Source of the DNA: Caenimonas soli
GTDB taxonomy: Bacteria; Pseudomonadota; Gammaproteobacteria; Burkholderiales; Burkholderiaceae_C
DNA: 64,000 nt
Assembly (NCBI RefSeq): GCF_013155545.1
Contig: NZ_JABJVV010000003.1
Coordinates: 1 to 64,000 of the forward strand
Reading direction: 5' to 3'
Position 1 is the first letter of the stretch, and every line of letters starts with the position of its first letter. A program made the position numbers and the translations under genes. The notes under the pieces were generated by a model. It did no database searches. It was not told where the DNA came from and was given only the letters and a program-made list of their open reading frames with translations. Shown here piece by piece: positions 54,347 through 64,000 of the stretch.

Positions 54347-57300
54347 ATGATGAACGTTTCCTCCTGGTCGATCCGCAATCCGATCCCGGCCGTGATGCTG
54401 TTCGTGCTGCTCACGTTCGCCGGCTTCCTGTCCTTCAGCGCCATGAAGGTGCAGAACTTTCCCGACATCGACCTGCCGACGGTCAGCGTCAGCGCGTCGC
54501 TGCCGGGCGCGGCGCCGGCCCAGCTGGAAACCGACGTGGCGCGCAAGATCGAGAACGCCATCGCCACCTTGCAGGGCCTCAAGCACATCTACACCAAGGT
54601 GCAGGACGGCGCCGTCACCATCACCGCGGAATTCCGGCTGGAGAAGCCGGTGCAGGAGGCCGTCGACGATGTCCGCTCGGCCGTCTCGCGGGTGCGCGGC
54701 GAATTGCCCGGCGACGTGCGCGACCCCATCGTCACCAAGATGGACCTGGCCAGCCAGCCGGTGCTGGCCTTCACCGTGTATTCGGCGCGCATGGACGAAG
54801 AGGCCCTGTCCTGGTTCGTCGACAACGACATCTCGCGCAAGTTGCTGGCCGTGCGCGGCGTCGGCGCCGTCAATCGGGTCGGCGGCGTGACCCGCGAGAT
54901 CCGGGTTGCGCTGGACCCGGCACGCCTGCAGGCCCTGGGCGCGACGGCGGCCGAAATCTCCCGGCAGCTGCGCCAGGTGCAGACCGAGAGCGCGGGCGGC
55001 CGAACCGACATAGGCGGCAGCGAGCAGCCGGTGCGCACCCTGGCCACCGTCCAGACGGCGGCGCAGATCGCGTCCCTGGAACTGGCGCTGACCGACGGCC
55101 GCCGCATCCGGCTGGACCAGGTGGCCACGGTGAGCGACACGGTGGCCGAGCCGCGCGCCGCCGCCCTGCTCAACGGCAAGCCGGTGGTCGGTTTCGAGGT
55201 GTCGCGCAGCCGCGGCGAGAGCGAGGTCGCCGTCGGCGCGGCGGTGCAACAGGCCCTGGCCGACCTCAAGGCGCAGCGCCCGGACGTCGAGCTGGTGCAG
55301 GCCTTCGACTTCGTCACGCCGGTGGAAGAGGAATACCACGGCTCGCTGCACCTGCTGTACGAAGGCGCCATCCTGGCGGTGCTGGTGGTCTGGCTGTTCC
55401 TGCGCGACTGGCGCGCGACCTTCGTCTCGGCCATCGCCTTGCCGATGTCAGTGATCCCCGCCTTCACCGGCATGTACCTGCTGGGCTTCTCGGTCAACGT
55501 CGTCACGCTGCTGGCGTTGTCGCTGGTGGTCGGCATCCTGGTCGACGACGCCATCGTGGAGGTGGAAAACATAGTGCGCCACCTGCGCATGGGCAAGACG
55601 CCCTACCAGGCCGCGATGGAAGCGGCCGACGAGATCGGCCTGGCCGTGATCGCGACCACCTTCACGCTGATCGCCGTGTTCCTGCCCACCGCCTTCATGA
55701 GCGGCATCGCCGGCAAGTTCTTCAAGCAGTTCGGCTGGACTGCCTCGCTCGCGGTGTTCGCATCGCTCGTGGTGGCGCGGGTGCTGACGCCGATGATGGC
55801 CGCCTACATGCTCAAGCCCATCGTCACCGGCGAGGCCAAGGATGCGCGCTGGATGCAGATCTACATGCGCTGCGTCAACTGGAGCATGCGGCATCGCCTC
55901 GCGACCTTCATCCTGTCGGCGCTGTTCTTCTTCGGCTCGGTGGCGCTGATCCCACTGCTGCCCACCGGCTTCATTCCGCCGGACGACAACTCGCAGACCC
56001 AGGTGTACCTGGAACTGCCGCCGGGCGCCACGCTGGAGCAGACCAAGGCCACGGCCGAACAGGCGCGCCTGATGATCGCCAAGGTCGAGCATGTGAAAAG
56101 CGTCTACACCACCATCGGCGGCGGCAGCGCCGGCACCGATCCGTTCGCGCCCTCGGGTGCGGCCGAGGCGCGCAAGGCCACGCTCACCATCCTGCTGACC
56201 GACCGGGGCGACCGGCCGCGCAAGCAGGGGATAGAGAACAGGATCCGCACGGCGCTGGAGCCCTTGCCGGGCGTGCGCAGCAAGGTCGGCCTGGGCGGCT
56301 CGGGCGAGAAATACATCCTGGTGCTCACGGGTGAAGATCCGCAGGCCCTGGGAACGGCGGCACTGGCCGTGGAGAAGGACCTGCGGACCATTCCCGGCCT
56401 GGGCAGCGTCGCATCCACTGCCAGCCTGATCCGACCCGAGATCGCGGTGCGCCCGGACTTCGCCAAGGCGGCCGACCTGGGCGTCACCAGCACCGCCATT
56501 GCCGAGACCTTGCGCATCGCCACCGCCGGCGACTACGACATCGCCCTGCCCAAGCTGAACCTGTCGCAGCGGCAGGTCCCCATCGTGGTCAAGCTCGAAC
56601 AAGACGCGCGCAAGGACCTGAGCCTGCTGGAGCGCCTGGCGGTGCCCGGCACGCGCGGGCCCGTGATGCTGGGCCAGGTGGCCACGCTGGAGATGACCGG
56701 CGGGCCGGCCGTGATCGACCGCTACGACCGCTCGCGCAACGTCAATTTCGAGATCGAGCTGTCGGGCCTGCCGCTGGGCGACGTGGCGGCCGCGGTGCAG
56801 CAGTTGCCGGCGGTGAAGAACCTGCCGCCGGGCGTCAAGGTGATCGAGGTGGGCGACGCCGAAGTGATGGGCGAACTGTTCGCGAGCTTCGGCCTGGCCA
56901 TGCTCACCGGCGTGCTGTGCATCTACATCGTGCTGGTGCTGCTGTTCAAGGACTTCCTGCATCCCGTCACCATCCTGGCCGCGCTGCCGCTGTCGCTGGG
57001 TGGCGCCTTCGTCGGCTTGCTGATCGCGCAGAAGAGTTTCTCCATGCCCTCGCTGATCGGCCTGATCATGCTGATGGGAATCGCGACCAAGAACTCCATC
57101 CTGCTGGTGGAGTACGCCATCGTCGCGCGCAGGGACCACGGCCTGAGCCGCTTCGACGCGCTGCTGGATGCCTGCCACAAGCGCGCCCGCCCCATCATCA
57201 TGACGACGATCGCCATGGGCGCGGGCATGCTGCCCATCGCCGTCGGCATCGGCACCGCCGATCCTAGCTTCCGCTCGCCCATGTCGATCGCCGTGATCGG

Positions 57301-57442
57301 CGGGCTCATCACCTCCACCGTCCTGAGCCTGCTGGTGGTGCCGGTGGTTTTCACCTACATGGACGACCTGGAGCATTTCATCCGGCGCATGGCCCGCAAG
57401 CTGCGCGGGATGCCTGCCAAGCCCAAGGGCGAGGCCGCTTGA
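54347..57442 (+). CDS. RND efflux pump permease (HAE family)
   Basis: 1031-residue, 12-helix proton-driven drug/solute pump. It shows the N-terminal helix SWSIRNPIPAVMLFVLL, the proton-relay Asp pair in VVGILVDDAIVEVENI, two large periplasmic loops, and the second-half repeats with LIGLIMLMGIATKNSILLVE and AGMLPIAVGIG. No HME metal motif is obvious, so an organic substrate is more likely. GGGAG precedes an ATGATG start. Its stop overlaps the TTG start of the rhomboid-like gene. Confidence 0.95.
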   Translation: MMNVSSWSIRNPIPAVMLFVLLTFAGFLSFSAMKVQNFPDIDLPTVSVSASLPGAAPAQLETDVARKIENAIATLQGLKHIYTKVQDGAVTITAEFRLEKPVQEAVDDVRSAVSRVRGELPGDVRDPIVTKMDLASQPVLAFTVYSARMDEEALSWFVDNDISRKLLAVRGVGAVNRVGGVTREIRVALDPARLQALGATAAEISRQLRQVQTESAGGRTDIGGSEQPVRTLATVQTAAQIASLELALTDGRRIRLDQVATVSDTVAEPRAAALLNGKPVVGFEVSRSRGESEVAVGAAVQQALADLKAQRPDVELVQAFDFVTPVEEEYHGSLHLLYEGAILAVLVVWLFLRDWRATFVSAIALPMSVIPAFTGMYLLGFSVNVVTLLALSLVVGILVDDAIVEVENIVRHLRMGKTPYQAAMEAADEIGLAVIATTFTLIAVFLPTAFMSGIAGKFFKQFGWTASLAVFASLVVARVLTPMMAAYMLKPIVTGEAKDARWMQIYMRCVNWSMRHRLATFILSALFFFGSVALIPLLPTGFIPPDDNSQTQVYLELPPGATLEQTKATAEQARLMIAKVEHVKSVYTTIGGGSAGTDPFAPSGAAEARKATLTILLTDRGDRPRKQGIENRIRTALEPLPGVRSKVGLGGSGEKYILVLTGEDPQALGTAALAVEKDLRTIPGLGSVASTASLIRPEIAVRPDFAKAADLGVTSTAIAETLRIATAGDYDIALPKLNLSQRQVPIVVKLEQDARKDLSLLERLAVPGTRGPVMLGQVATLEMTGGPAVIDRYDRSRNVNFEIELSGLPLGDVAAAVQQLPAVKNLPPGVKVIEVGDAEVMGELFASFGLAMLTGVLCIYIVLVLLFKDFLHPVTILAALPLSLGGAFVGLLIAQKSFSMPSLIGLIMLMGIATKNSILLVEYAIVARRDHGLSRFDALLDACHKRARPIIMTTIAMGAGMLPIAVGIGTADPSFRSPMSIAVIGGLITSTVLSLLVVPVVFTYMDDLEHFIRRMARKLRGMPAKPKGEAA

Positions 57443-58056
57443 GAGCCTGGCTGGGCGTCTGCGCCCTGCTCGCGGGCGGCAGTGCGGCCGTGGCGTTGGT
57501 GTCGGGGGTCGGCGCTGGGGAGCGGTCGCTGGCCGCCCATCCGCTGGCCTGGGACGCGGCGGGCTGGATGCTGCGGCCCTGGACGCTCTGGACCTCGGCC
57601 TGGGTTCATACGTCGGCAGGCAGCCTGGGCGGCAACCTGCTGGCGGTGGCCGCCCTCGCCGTGCTCGGCTCGGCGCTGGGCGCCGGGCGGGCGGCGGCGA
57701 TCGCGCTGCTGGCGGCCTGGCCGCTGGGAGCCGTCAGCTTGCTGGCATGGCCGCAAATCGCCAGTTATGGCGGCCTGGGTGGGCCCATCCACGCCGCGGC
57801 TGCGGTGCTGGGCATGTACATGGCCACCCGGGCGGAGTACAAGGCGCTGTCGCCGCTGCTGTTCGCCGCGCTGGGACTGAAACTGCTGGCGGAGCGGGCC
57901 TGGTTCCAGCCGGTGGCGTTCGATCCGAGCTGGGGCGCCAACCTGGTGTACGGGGCGCACCTGACGGGAACGCTGTGGGGCGCCGCGTGCGGAGCGCTGG
58001 CGCAGCGCTTTCAGGCGTTGCTGCGGATGCGGCGAACCAGCTCGGTGGTCGAATAG
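57439..58056 (+). CDS. Rhomboid/rhombosortase-like membrane protein without catalytic serine
   Basis: 205-residue polytopic membrane protein of the rhomboid fold, nearest the rhombosortase type. WTSAWVHTSAGSLGGNLL (51-68) matches the helix-2 His/Asn region, and VYGAHLTGTLWGA carries the expected late His174. The serine motif GxSG reads GLGGPIH (112-118), with Gly114 where the nucleophile belongs. Thus it is probably an inactive rhomboid. It uses a TTG start overlapping the RND stop (TTGA), so it is coupled to the efflux operon. Its last 46 bp overlap rfaE2 on the other strand. Confidence 0.78.
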   Translation: MRAWLGVCALLAGGSAAVALVSGVGAGERSLAAHPLAWDAAGWMLRPWTLWTSAWVHTSAGSLGGNLLAVAALAVLGSALGAGRAAAIALLAAWPLGAVSLLAWPQIASYGGLGGPIHAAAAVLGMYMATRAEYKALSPLLFAALGLKLLAERAWFQPVAFDPSWGANLVYGAHLTGTLWGAACGALAQRFQALLRMRRTSSVVE

Positions 58057-58493
58057 CCTTCGACGAAGGGGATGGCCAGGGCCTTGCCACCGTAGCCCTC
58101 GACCAGCGCCGTTTCCGCCAGCTTGCGCATGTCGTAGTCGCCGCCCTTGCACAGCACGGCCGGCCTGAGTTCATCGATCAGCGCCAGCGGCGTGTCCTCG
58201 TCGAACCAGGTGACCAGGCTGACGCTTTCCAAGGCCGCCATCAGCACGGCGCGGTCCTGCTCGTTGTTCAACGGACGGTCCGGGCCCTTGCCCAGGCGCC
58301 TCGCCGACGCATCGGTGTTGAGCGCCACCACCAGGCTGGCGCCCAGCTCGCGCGCCTGTGCCAGATAGACGGCATGGCCGCGATGCAGGACGTCGAACAC
58401 GCCGTTGGTGAAGACCACGGGCTGCGGCAGCGCGGCGACCCGCTGCGCGGCGTCAGCGCGCGCAGCGATCTTCTCGAGAAACCGGGGTGTCAC
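58011..58493 (-). CDS. rfaE2: D-glycero-beta-D-manno-heptose 1-phosphate adenylyltransferase
   Basis: Makes ADP-heptose for lipopolysaccharide inner core, as the stand-alone second domain of HldE. It has 160 residues from GTG 58493. The nucleotidyltransferase signature VVFTNGVFDVLHRGHAVYL contains HxGH, and the C-terminal FVEGYSTTELVRRI supplies the ISTxxx-type motif. The GTG overlaps the stop of the upstream ferritin-like gene by 4 nt. The kinase partner (rfaE1) is not in the window. The 3' end overlaps the convergent rhomboid-like gene. Confidence 0.93.
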   Translation of the reverse strand: MTPRFLEKIAARADAAQRVAALPQPVVFTNGVFDVLHRGHAVYLAQARELGASLVVALNTDASARRLGKGPDRPLNNEQDRAVLMAALESVSLVTWFDEDTPLALIDELRPAVLCKGGDYDMRKLAETALVEGYGGKALAIPFVEGYSTTELVRRIRSNA

Positions 58494-59362
58494 GCCGCCT
58501 TGGGCGCCGGACCGGCCTGGTTGCCGCTCTGGGCCAGCACCGCCGCCACTTCCTTGCGGTAGCGGTTGAGTTCCTGCACGCTCTTGAAGCTGCGGTCCAT
58601 CAGCAGGCTCATGTTGTGCAGGATGCGATCGATCACCTTGTTTTCCCACACGGCGTCGAAGTTGATCTGCTTGTCCAGCCAGTGCTCGAGCCACTCGGGG
58701 TTGGGCAGGCGCGACTGGATGGTGTCGCGCGGGAACAGGTTCTTGTTGACGTGCAGGTTGGTGGGGTGCAGGGCCTGGGCCGTGCGCCGGGCGCTGGCCA
58801 TCAGCACGCCGACCTTCGTGAATGCGGCCTTGGCTTCGTTGCCGAAATTGTTGATGGCACGCTTCATGTAACGCAGGTAGGCGCCGCCATGGCGGGCCTC
58901 GTCTTGCGACAGCGTGGTGTAGATATGCTTGATGACGGGTTCGGTGTGCCACTCGCTGGCCCGGCGGTACCAGTGGTTCAGGCGGATCTCGCCGCAAAAA
59001 TGCAGCATCAGGGTTTCCAGGGCCGGGGCCGGCTCGAACTCGAAGCGCACTTCGTGCAGTTCTTTTTCGGTGGGGGCGAGTTCCGGACGGAAGCGCTTGA
59101 GGTATTCCATGAGCACCAGTGAGTGCTTCTGCTCCTCGAAGAACCAGATCGACATGAAGGCCGAGAAATCGCTGTCGTCCTTGTTATCACGCAGAAACAT
59201 CTCGGTGGCGGGCAAGGCCGACCACTCGGTGATGGCGTTCATCTTGATCGTCTGGGCCTGCTCGTCCGACAGTTTTGACGCGTCAAATGAGGCCCAGGGA
59301 ATGTCCTTGTCCATGTCCCAACGGACGGATTCGAGTTGTTTGAACAGTTCGGGGTAGAGCAT
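58490..59362 (-). CDS. Ferritin-like di-iron protein
   Basis: 290-residue helical protein with a carboxylate-bridged di-iron signature. Candidate ligands are Glu46 or Glu54, EEQKH (Glu77/His80), Glu125 in HFCGEIRLNHWY, and DEARHG (Glu155/His158). The spacing matches the acyl-ACP desaturase/ferritin-like superfamily, so an oxygenase or desaturase-type reaction is possible, but the substrate is unknown. The start at 59362 (MLYPELFKQLESV) fits; the frame upstream lacks family character. Coupled to rfaE2, which hints at an envelope or LPS-linked job. Confidence 0.82.
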   Translation of the reverse strand: MLYPELFKQLESVRWDMDKDIPWASFDASKLSDEQAQTIKMNAITEWSALPATEMFLRDNKDDSDFSAFMSIWFFEEQKHSLVLMEYLKRFRPELAPTEKELHEVRFEFEPAPALETLMLHFCGEIRLNHWYRRASEWHTEPVIKHIYTTLSQDEARHGGAYLRYMKRAINNFGNEAKAAFTKVGVLMASARRTAQALHPTNLHVNKNLFPRDTIQSRLPNPEWLEHWLDKQINFDAVWENKVIDRILHNMSLLMDRSFKSVQELNRYRKEVAAVLAQSGNQAGPAPKAA

Positions 59363-59730
59363 TTGGGGCTTTCTTGGTCGCCCCATTTTACGCGGCTGCG
59401 TGAAAAAGCCTTGACAAACCGGCCTCGTTGCCCTTTTGTGCAAAACAAAACATCAAATACGGGGCAGGCGCGGTTCACAAAAATTTACCTCGCAACGGCC
59501 CACAGGGCTGGAACCGGGCGCCTGCGCCCCCACTCTATCTGGCACAAGGCGGGGCATCCCAAGCCTGAAGAATTTGGTTATTGCTGCGAAGCCTTCCGGG
59601 AGTAGTTGAGCCCGGATGCAATCCTGGAGCGACTCTTCTCCTCCTCCCTCCCTCCCTCCTTCGTTTCGGGGCGCTTCGCAGCATCTTTATTCATGGGGCC
59701 GCACTGCACGTTGTTACGTGCGGCCAGGAC
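59363..59730. other. 368-bp intergenic region with CT-rich tract
   Basis: No convincing gene. It holds the upstream region of the ferritin-like gene and the 3' side of the GST gene. A plus-strand TTGACA lies at 59411-59416 with a poor -10 (TTTTGT) 17 bp on. A CTCC/CCTC-repeat tract lies at about 59640-59661. A hairpin sits next to the GST stop. It could hide a small RNA, but nothing proves it. Confidence 0.5.
59697..59725 (-). terminator. Hairpin just after the GST gene
   Basis: GGCCGCAC (59697-59704) pairs with GTGCGGCC (59718-59725), loop 13 nt, starting 5 bp beyond the GST stop codon. Downstream on the minus strand is CCATGAATAAAG, without a U-tract. Weak intrinsic or Rho-assisted terminator candidate. 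Confidence 0.35.
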
Positions 59731-61897
<2,167 letters not shown>

Positions 61898-61898
61898 C

Positions 61899-62459
61899 TT
61901 GGCACTCAAATCCACGATCTTCAAGGCGAACCTCTCGATCGCCGATATCGACCACGCGTACTACGCGGATCACACGTTGACGCTGGCCCGCCATCCCAGC
62001 GAGACCGACGAGCGGATGATGATCCGGCTGGCCGCGCTGGCCTTCAACGCGCACCGGGTGCAGACCGACTGCGGCGGCGATGCCACGCTGGCCTTCGGCG
62101 CCGGCCTGTCGAACCCGGACGATCCCGACGTCTCGCTGCGCGACTTCACCGGGCAGACCCGCCTGTGGATCGAGGTCGGCCAGCCCGAGGACAAGCCCAT
62201 CGCCAAGGCCTGCAGCAAGGCCGATCAGGTTTGCGTGTATTGCTTTCACCATGCGGCCGAAGTGTGGTGGCGCGGCATCGAGAACAAGCTCACCCGCCTG
62301 AACAACCTGAGTGTTTTTCGCGTGCCCACCCAAGCCTCGCAGGCCCTGGCAGCGCTGGCCCAACGCAGCATGCAACTGCAGGCCACGGTGCAGGAAGGAA
62401 CGCTGATGCTCAGCGACGGTTCAGGCACCGTGGACCTCGAGCCGCTGCGCTGGAAGTGA
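61899..62459 (+). CDS. yaeQ: YaeQ family protein
   Basis: 186-residue protein of the YaeQ family, with a fold related to PD-(D/E)XK nucleases but no established activity. MALKSTIFKANLSIADIDHAYY at the N-terminus, here read across residues 1-22, RHPSETDERMMIRLAALAF, LWIEVGQPEDKPIAKACSKA and the ENKLTRLNNLSVFRV block are characteristic. It starts with TTG only 1 nt after the purB stop, so translational coupling is likely. Confidence 0.9.
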   Translation: MALKSTIFKANLSIADIDHAYYADHTLTLARHPSETDERMMIRLAALAFNAHRVQTDCGGDATLAFGAGLSNPDDPDVSLRDFTGQTRLWIEVGQPEDKPIAKACSKADQVCVYCFHHAAEVWWRGIENKLTRLNNLSVFRVPTQASQALAALAQRSMQLQATVQEGTLMLSDGSGTVDLEPLRWK

Positions 62460-62481
62460 GCACCCGGCGCTCAAGCTCTTT

Positions 62482-62784
62482 TCAAAGTGGCATCGGCCTG
62501 GCGCAGTTCCAGCATTGCTCAAAGCCGCCTTCGACCATCTCGCCGCACAGGCACAACCAGCGCCGCTGCGGCAGGTTCGTCAGCTCCTGCAGCACGCTTC
62601 GGGCCTGGGCTTCCTGCTCGTCGTGGATCAACCAGACTTCCGGCAGGCACTGGTCGGGAGGCAGCTCGCCCGCCGCCGCGCCCAGGAAATAGCGCTGCAT
62701 GGAGGCTTCGATGCCGGCATGCCGCAGCGCATCGACCCAGAGCGCGGCGATCGCGATGTTGGGCGCCTGGGTCAGTCGCAGCAT
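62482..62784 (-). CDS. DUF2007-type small protein with Cys cluster
   Basis: 100-residue cytoplasmic protein from ATG 62784. The N-terminal ferredoxin-like DUF2007 part (APNIAIAALWVDALRHAGIE, then EVWLIHDEQEAQARSVLQEL) is followed by a C-terminal probable zinc site, WLCLCGEMVEGGFEQCWNC. Function unknown; a signalling role is only suggested by the family name. Overlaps the upstream DUF1289 gene by 1 nt (TGATG). Confidence 0.8.
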   Translation of the reverse strand: MLRLTQAPNIAIAALWVDALRHAGIEASMQRYFLGAAAGELPPDQCLPEVWLIHDEQEAQARSVLQELTNLPQRRWLCLCGEMVEGGFEQCWNCARPMPL

Positions 62785-63227
62785 CAGCGTTTTTTTTCGT
62801 CGGGTGCGGGCTGCGGCGCCGGGCCTTCGACGGCCCGCTCTGAATACTTGTTGAAGCGCCAGGCGTCGCCGTGCAAGGTGATGCGGCGCCAGGTCTGGCG
62901 CTTTTCGGCGGGCGTCATCTCGGGCCAGCGCTGCACCTCCTCGAAGCTGCGCCCGCAACCCTTGCACATCTCGTCGCCCTGGCTGGTGGAACAGATCGCA
63001 ATGCACGGCGTGTCGGGCGTGGTGTCGTACCAGGCTTTCCAGGCCGCATAGGCCGCCGGCGGGAAGCCCTTTTCGTCCGCCTCATCCTCGTGATAGAAGA
63101 TCATGAGGGCATAGACCTCGGCGAGCGCGCGCAACTCGGGCGCCAGCGTCACTCCGTCCGGGGAAGGCTTTTTTTCCCGCCAGAAGTTGATGGCGGCTTC
63201 GACGTCGGTGATGTGGATTCCGGCCAT
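62784..63227 (-). CDS. DUF3717/DUF1289 fusion protein
   Basis: 147-residue protein from ATG 63227. The N-terminal half (MAGIHITDVEAAINFWREKK, LAPELRALAEVYALMIFYHE) matches the helical DUF3717 type. The C-terminal half carries the DUF1289 Cys motif CIAICSTSQGDEMCKGCGRS then EVQRWPEMTPAEKRQTW, likely an iron- or zinc-binding knuckle. No ribosome site is obvious. Function unknown. It is co-transcribed with the DUF2007 gene, which also ends in a Cys cluster. Confidence 0.82.
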   Translation of the reverse strand: MAGIHITDVEAAINFWREKKPSPDGVTLAPELRALAEVYALMIFYHEDEADEKGFPPAAYAAWKAWYDTTPDTPCIAICSTSQGDEMCKGCGRSFEEVQRWPEMTPAEKRQTWRRITLHGDAWRFNKYSERAVEGPAPQPAPDEKKR

Positions 63228-63320
63228 GTAAGGAGCAGCAAGGGGAGGGCATGATAGCGCGTACGGCCCGGCCGGGCGGTGCCGGCCTGCCGCGGTTGAG
63301 CCGGTGCTATGCTGCCGGCC

Positions 63321-63677
63321 ATGCTCAAACTCCTTGCCAAATGGCTGCTCAGCGCCTCGGCGCTGCTCTTCGTCGCCTACGTGTACAGCGGTGTCGAGGT
63401 CAAGAGTTTCGCGGCGGCGATGATCGCGGCGTTCATCATCGGGCTGCTCAACACGGTGGTGCGGCCGATCCTGGTGGTGCTGACGCTGCCGGTCACCGTG
63501 GTCACGCTGGGGCTGTTCCTTTTCATCATCAACGCCTTGATGTTCTGGGCCGCGGCCGGCGTGCTGGACGGCTTTCATGTGCGCGGCTTCGTCGCCGCAC
63601 TGGTCGGCTCGCTGATCTATTCGCTGATCGGGCTGGTGATCGAGTCAGCGCTCGAGGGCCTGTTCGCGAAGAAGTGA
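63321..63677 (+). CDS. Phage holin-family/YvlD-like membrane protein
   Basis: 118-residue integral membrane protein with four hydrophobic helices, of the phage_holin_4_2/YvlD family, which is widespread in bacterial chromosomes and not evidence for a prophage. Conserved blocks: VYSGVEVKSFAAAMIAAFII, LLNTVVRPILVVLTLPVTVV and LFLFIINALMFW. ATG 63321 is preferred; an in-frame ATG at 63309 adds four residues. The 3' end overlaps the convergent protease gene by 33 bp. Confidence 0.85.
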   Translation: MLKLLAKWLLSASALLFVAYVYSGVEVKSFAAAMIAAFIIGLLNTVVRPILVVLTLPVTVVTLGLFLFIINALMFWAAAGVLDGFHVRGFVAALVGSLIYSLIGLVIESALEGLFAKK

Positions 63678-64000
63678 TTCCACCTGCCTGGCGCGGGTGT
63701 CGATGATGGATGCTTCGATGTGGTCGCTGGTGCCCGGGCCGGCCTTGCGCGCCAAATCCTGCGCCGCCTTGAACCGGTCCATGGCCGCCTGGTAGTCCAG
63801 ATGCGCCACCTGCGCCTCGGCTTCGGCGCGGATGGCCCGCAGCGCCTGACCTTGCGCCGTGTAGGCCGCCGCCAGCAGCTGCCAGGCCTGGGCATCGCGC
63901 GGATGGAGCGCCACCCATGTCTGCAAGCGCTGCGCCGCATCCGCAGCCCGGCCGCTGGCGGTACGCGCCTGCGACGACAGGATCAACTCGGGACGTGCCG
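63645..64000 (-). CDS. M48/BepA-like metalloprotease, C-terminal TPR end (partial)
   Basis: The last 117 or so codons of a protein whose frame is open through the right edge. The visible part is tetratricopeptide repeat-like (RLQTWVALHPRDAQAWQLLA, QALRAIRAEAEAQVAHLDYQ) and ends with the segment SDHIEASIIDTRARQVESLL, which closes BepA-type M48 proteases that maintain outer-membrane beta-barrel assembly. The catalytic HExxH part is outside the window, so the call rests on the C-terminus only. Confidence 0.75.
   Translation of the reverse strand, partial: ARPELILSSQARTASGRAADAAQRLQTWVALHPRDAQAWQLLAAAYTAQGQALRAIRAEAEAQVAHLDYQAAMDRFKAAQDLARKAGPGTSDHIEASIIDTRARQVESLLREQALER

Noticed and set aside
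53839..56334. Alternative plus-strand frame of about 830 codons across the adaptor and RND genes
   Set aside because: Frame-shifted shadow, Arg/Gly-rich, of two genes with complete family motifs.
59640..59661. CRISPR or satellite repeat
   Set aside because: Only a short simple CTCC/CCTC run without spacers or regular repeat units.
63309..63677. Prophage signal from the holin-family protein
   Set aside because: This family is a common chromosomal membrane protein and no other phage gene is nearby.

Overview
The window reads as a GC-rich chromosome segment from a betaproteobacterium of the order Burkholderiales, most likely Comamonadaceae (Ramlibacter/Variovorax type). The reasons are very high third-position GC, housekeeping gene orders that recur in that order (LysM protein-dprA-smg, def-fmt-azlC-azlD, yajC-secD-secF followed by a DUF1631 protein, tsaB-rimI-family 4 uracil-DNA glycosylase), and the protein families themselves. 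The taxonomic call is inference from gene content. I see no rRNA, tRNA, CRISPR array or intact insertion sequence. The window is coding almost throughout.

Layout, left to right. (1) 1-10.5 kb: the 5' end of a filamentous-haemagglutinin-type exoprotein; tsaB-rimI-udg; dacB; two convergent SGNH-type lipoproteins, the second lacking its catalytic residues; tsaC with purK-purE; and the thioredoxin/TPR protein CnoX. (2) 10.5-16.4 kb: purC and a glycolytic run pgk-pyk-lipoprotein hydrolase-fba on the minus strand, with a strong terminator hairpin between fba and purC. (3) 16.4-22.6 kb: def, an SmpA-like lipoprotein, fmt and azlC-azlD on the minus strand; LysM protein, dprA and smg on the plus strand. 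(4) 22.6-28.3 kb: yajC-secD-secF-DUF1631. (5) 28.4-35.3 kb: a five-gene type I secretion operon. Its first gene is an orphan TnpB-like N-terminal half with no RuvC nuclease domain. It is followed by two different ABC ATPases, a HlyD-type adaptor and a TolC-type outer-membrane protein. A 13-bp perfect inverted repeat overlaps its promoter and start codon. (6) 35.4-41.2 kb: a fused indolepyruvate ferredoxin oxidoreductase divergent from an Lrp/AsnC regulator, an MliC-type lysozyme inhibitor, MltA and a 39-residue membrane microprotein. (7) 41.2-51.6 kb: yhdP, a nitrilase-family amidase, a PAS sensor kinase and a FixJ-type response regulator on the minus strand, with glnE divergent from yhdP. (8) 51.7-64 kb: a NodT-MFP-RND efflux operon ending in a rhomboid-like protein whose catalytic serine is glycine; rfaE2 with a ferritin-like di-iron protein; a GST; purB-yaeQ; two small Cys-rich DUF proteins; a holin-like membrane protein; and the C-terminus of an M48/BepA-like protease at the right edge.

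The most novel element is the type I secretion operon led by the RuvC-less TnpB relative. Composition and operon overlap suggest a domesticated gene, not a fresh transposon fragment. Its role is unknown, and regulation of the secretion genes through the palindrome is a testable guess. Other points of note are the degenerate SGNH and rhomboid paralogues, the fba-terminator/purC-promoter overlap, and several genes whose only recognisable -10 box sits 5-9 nt upstream of the start codon, as expected for leaderless mRNAs.
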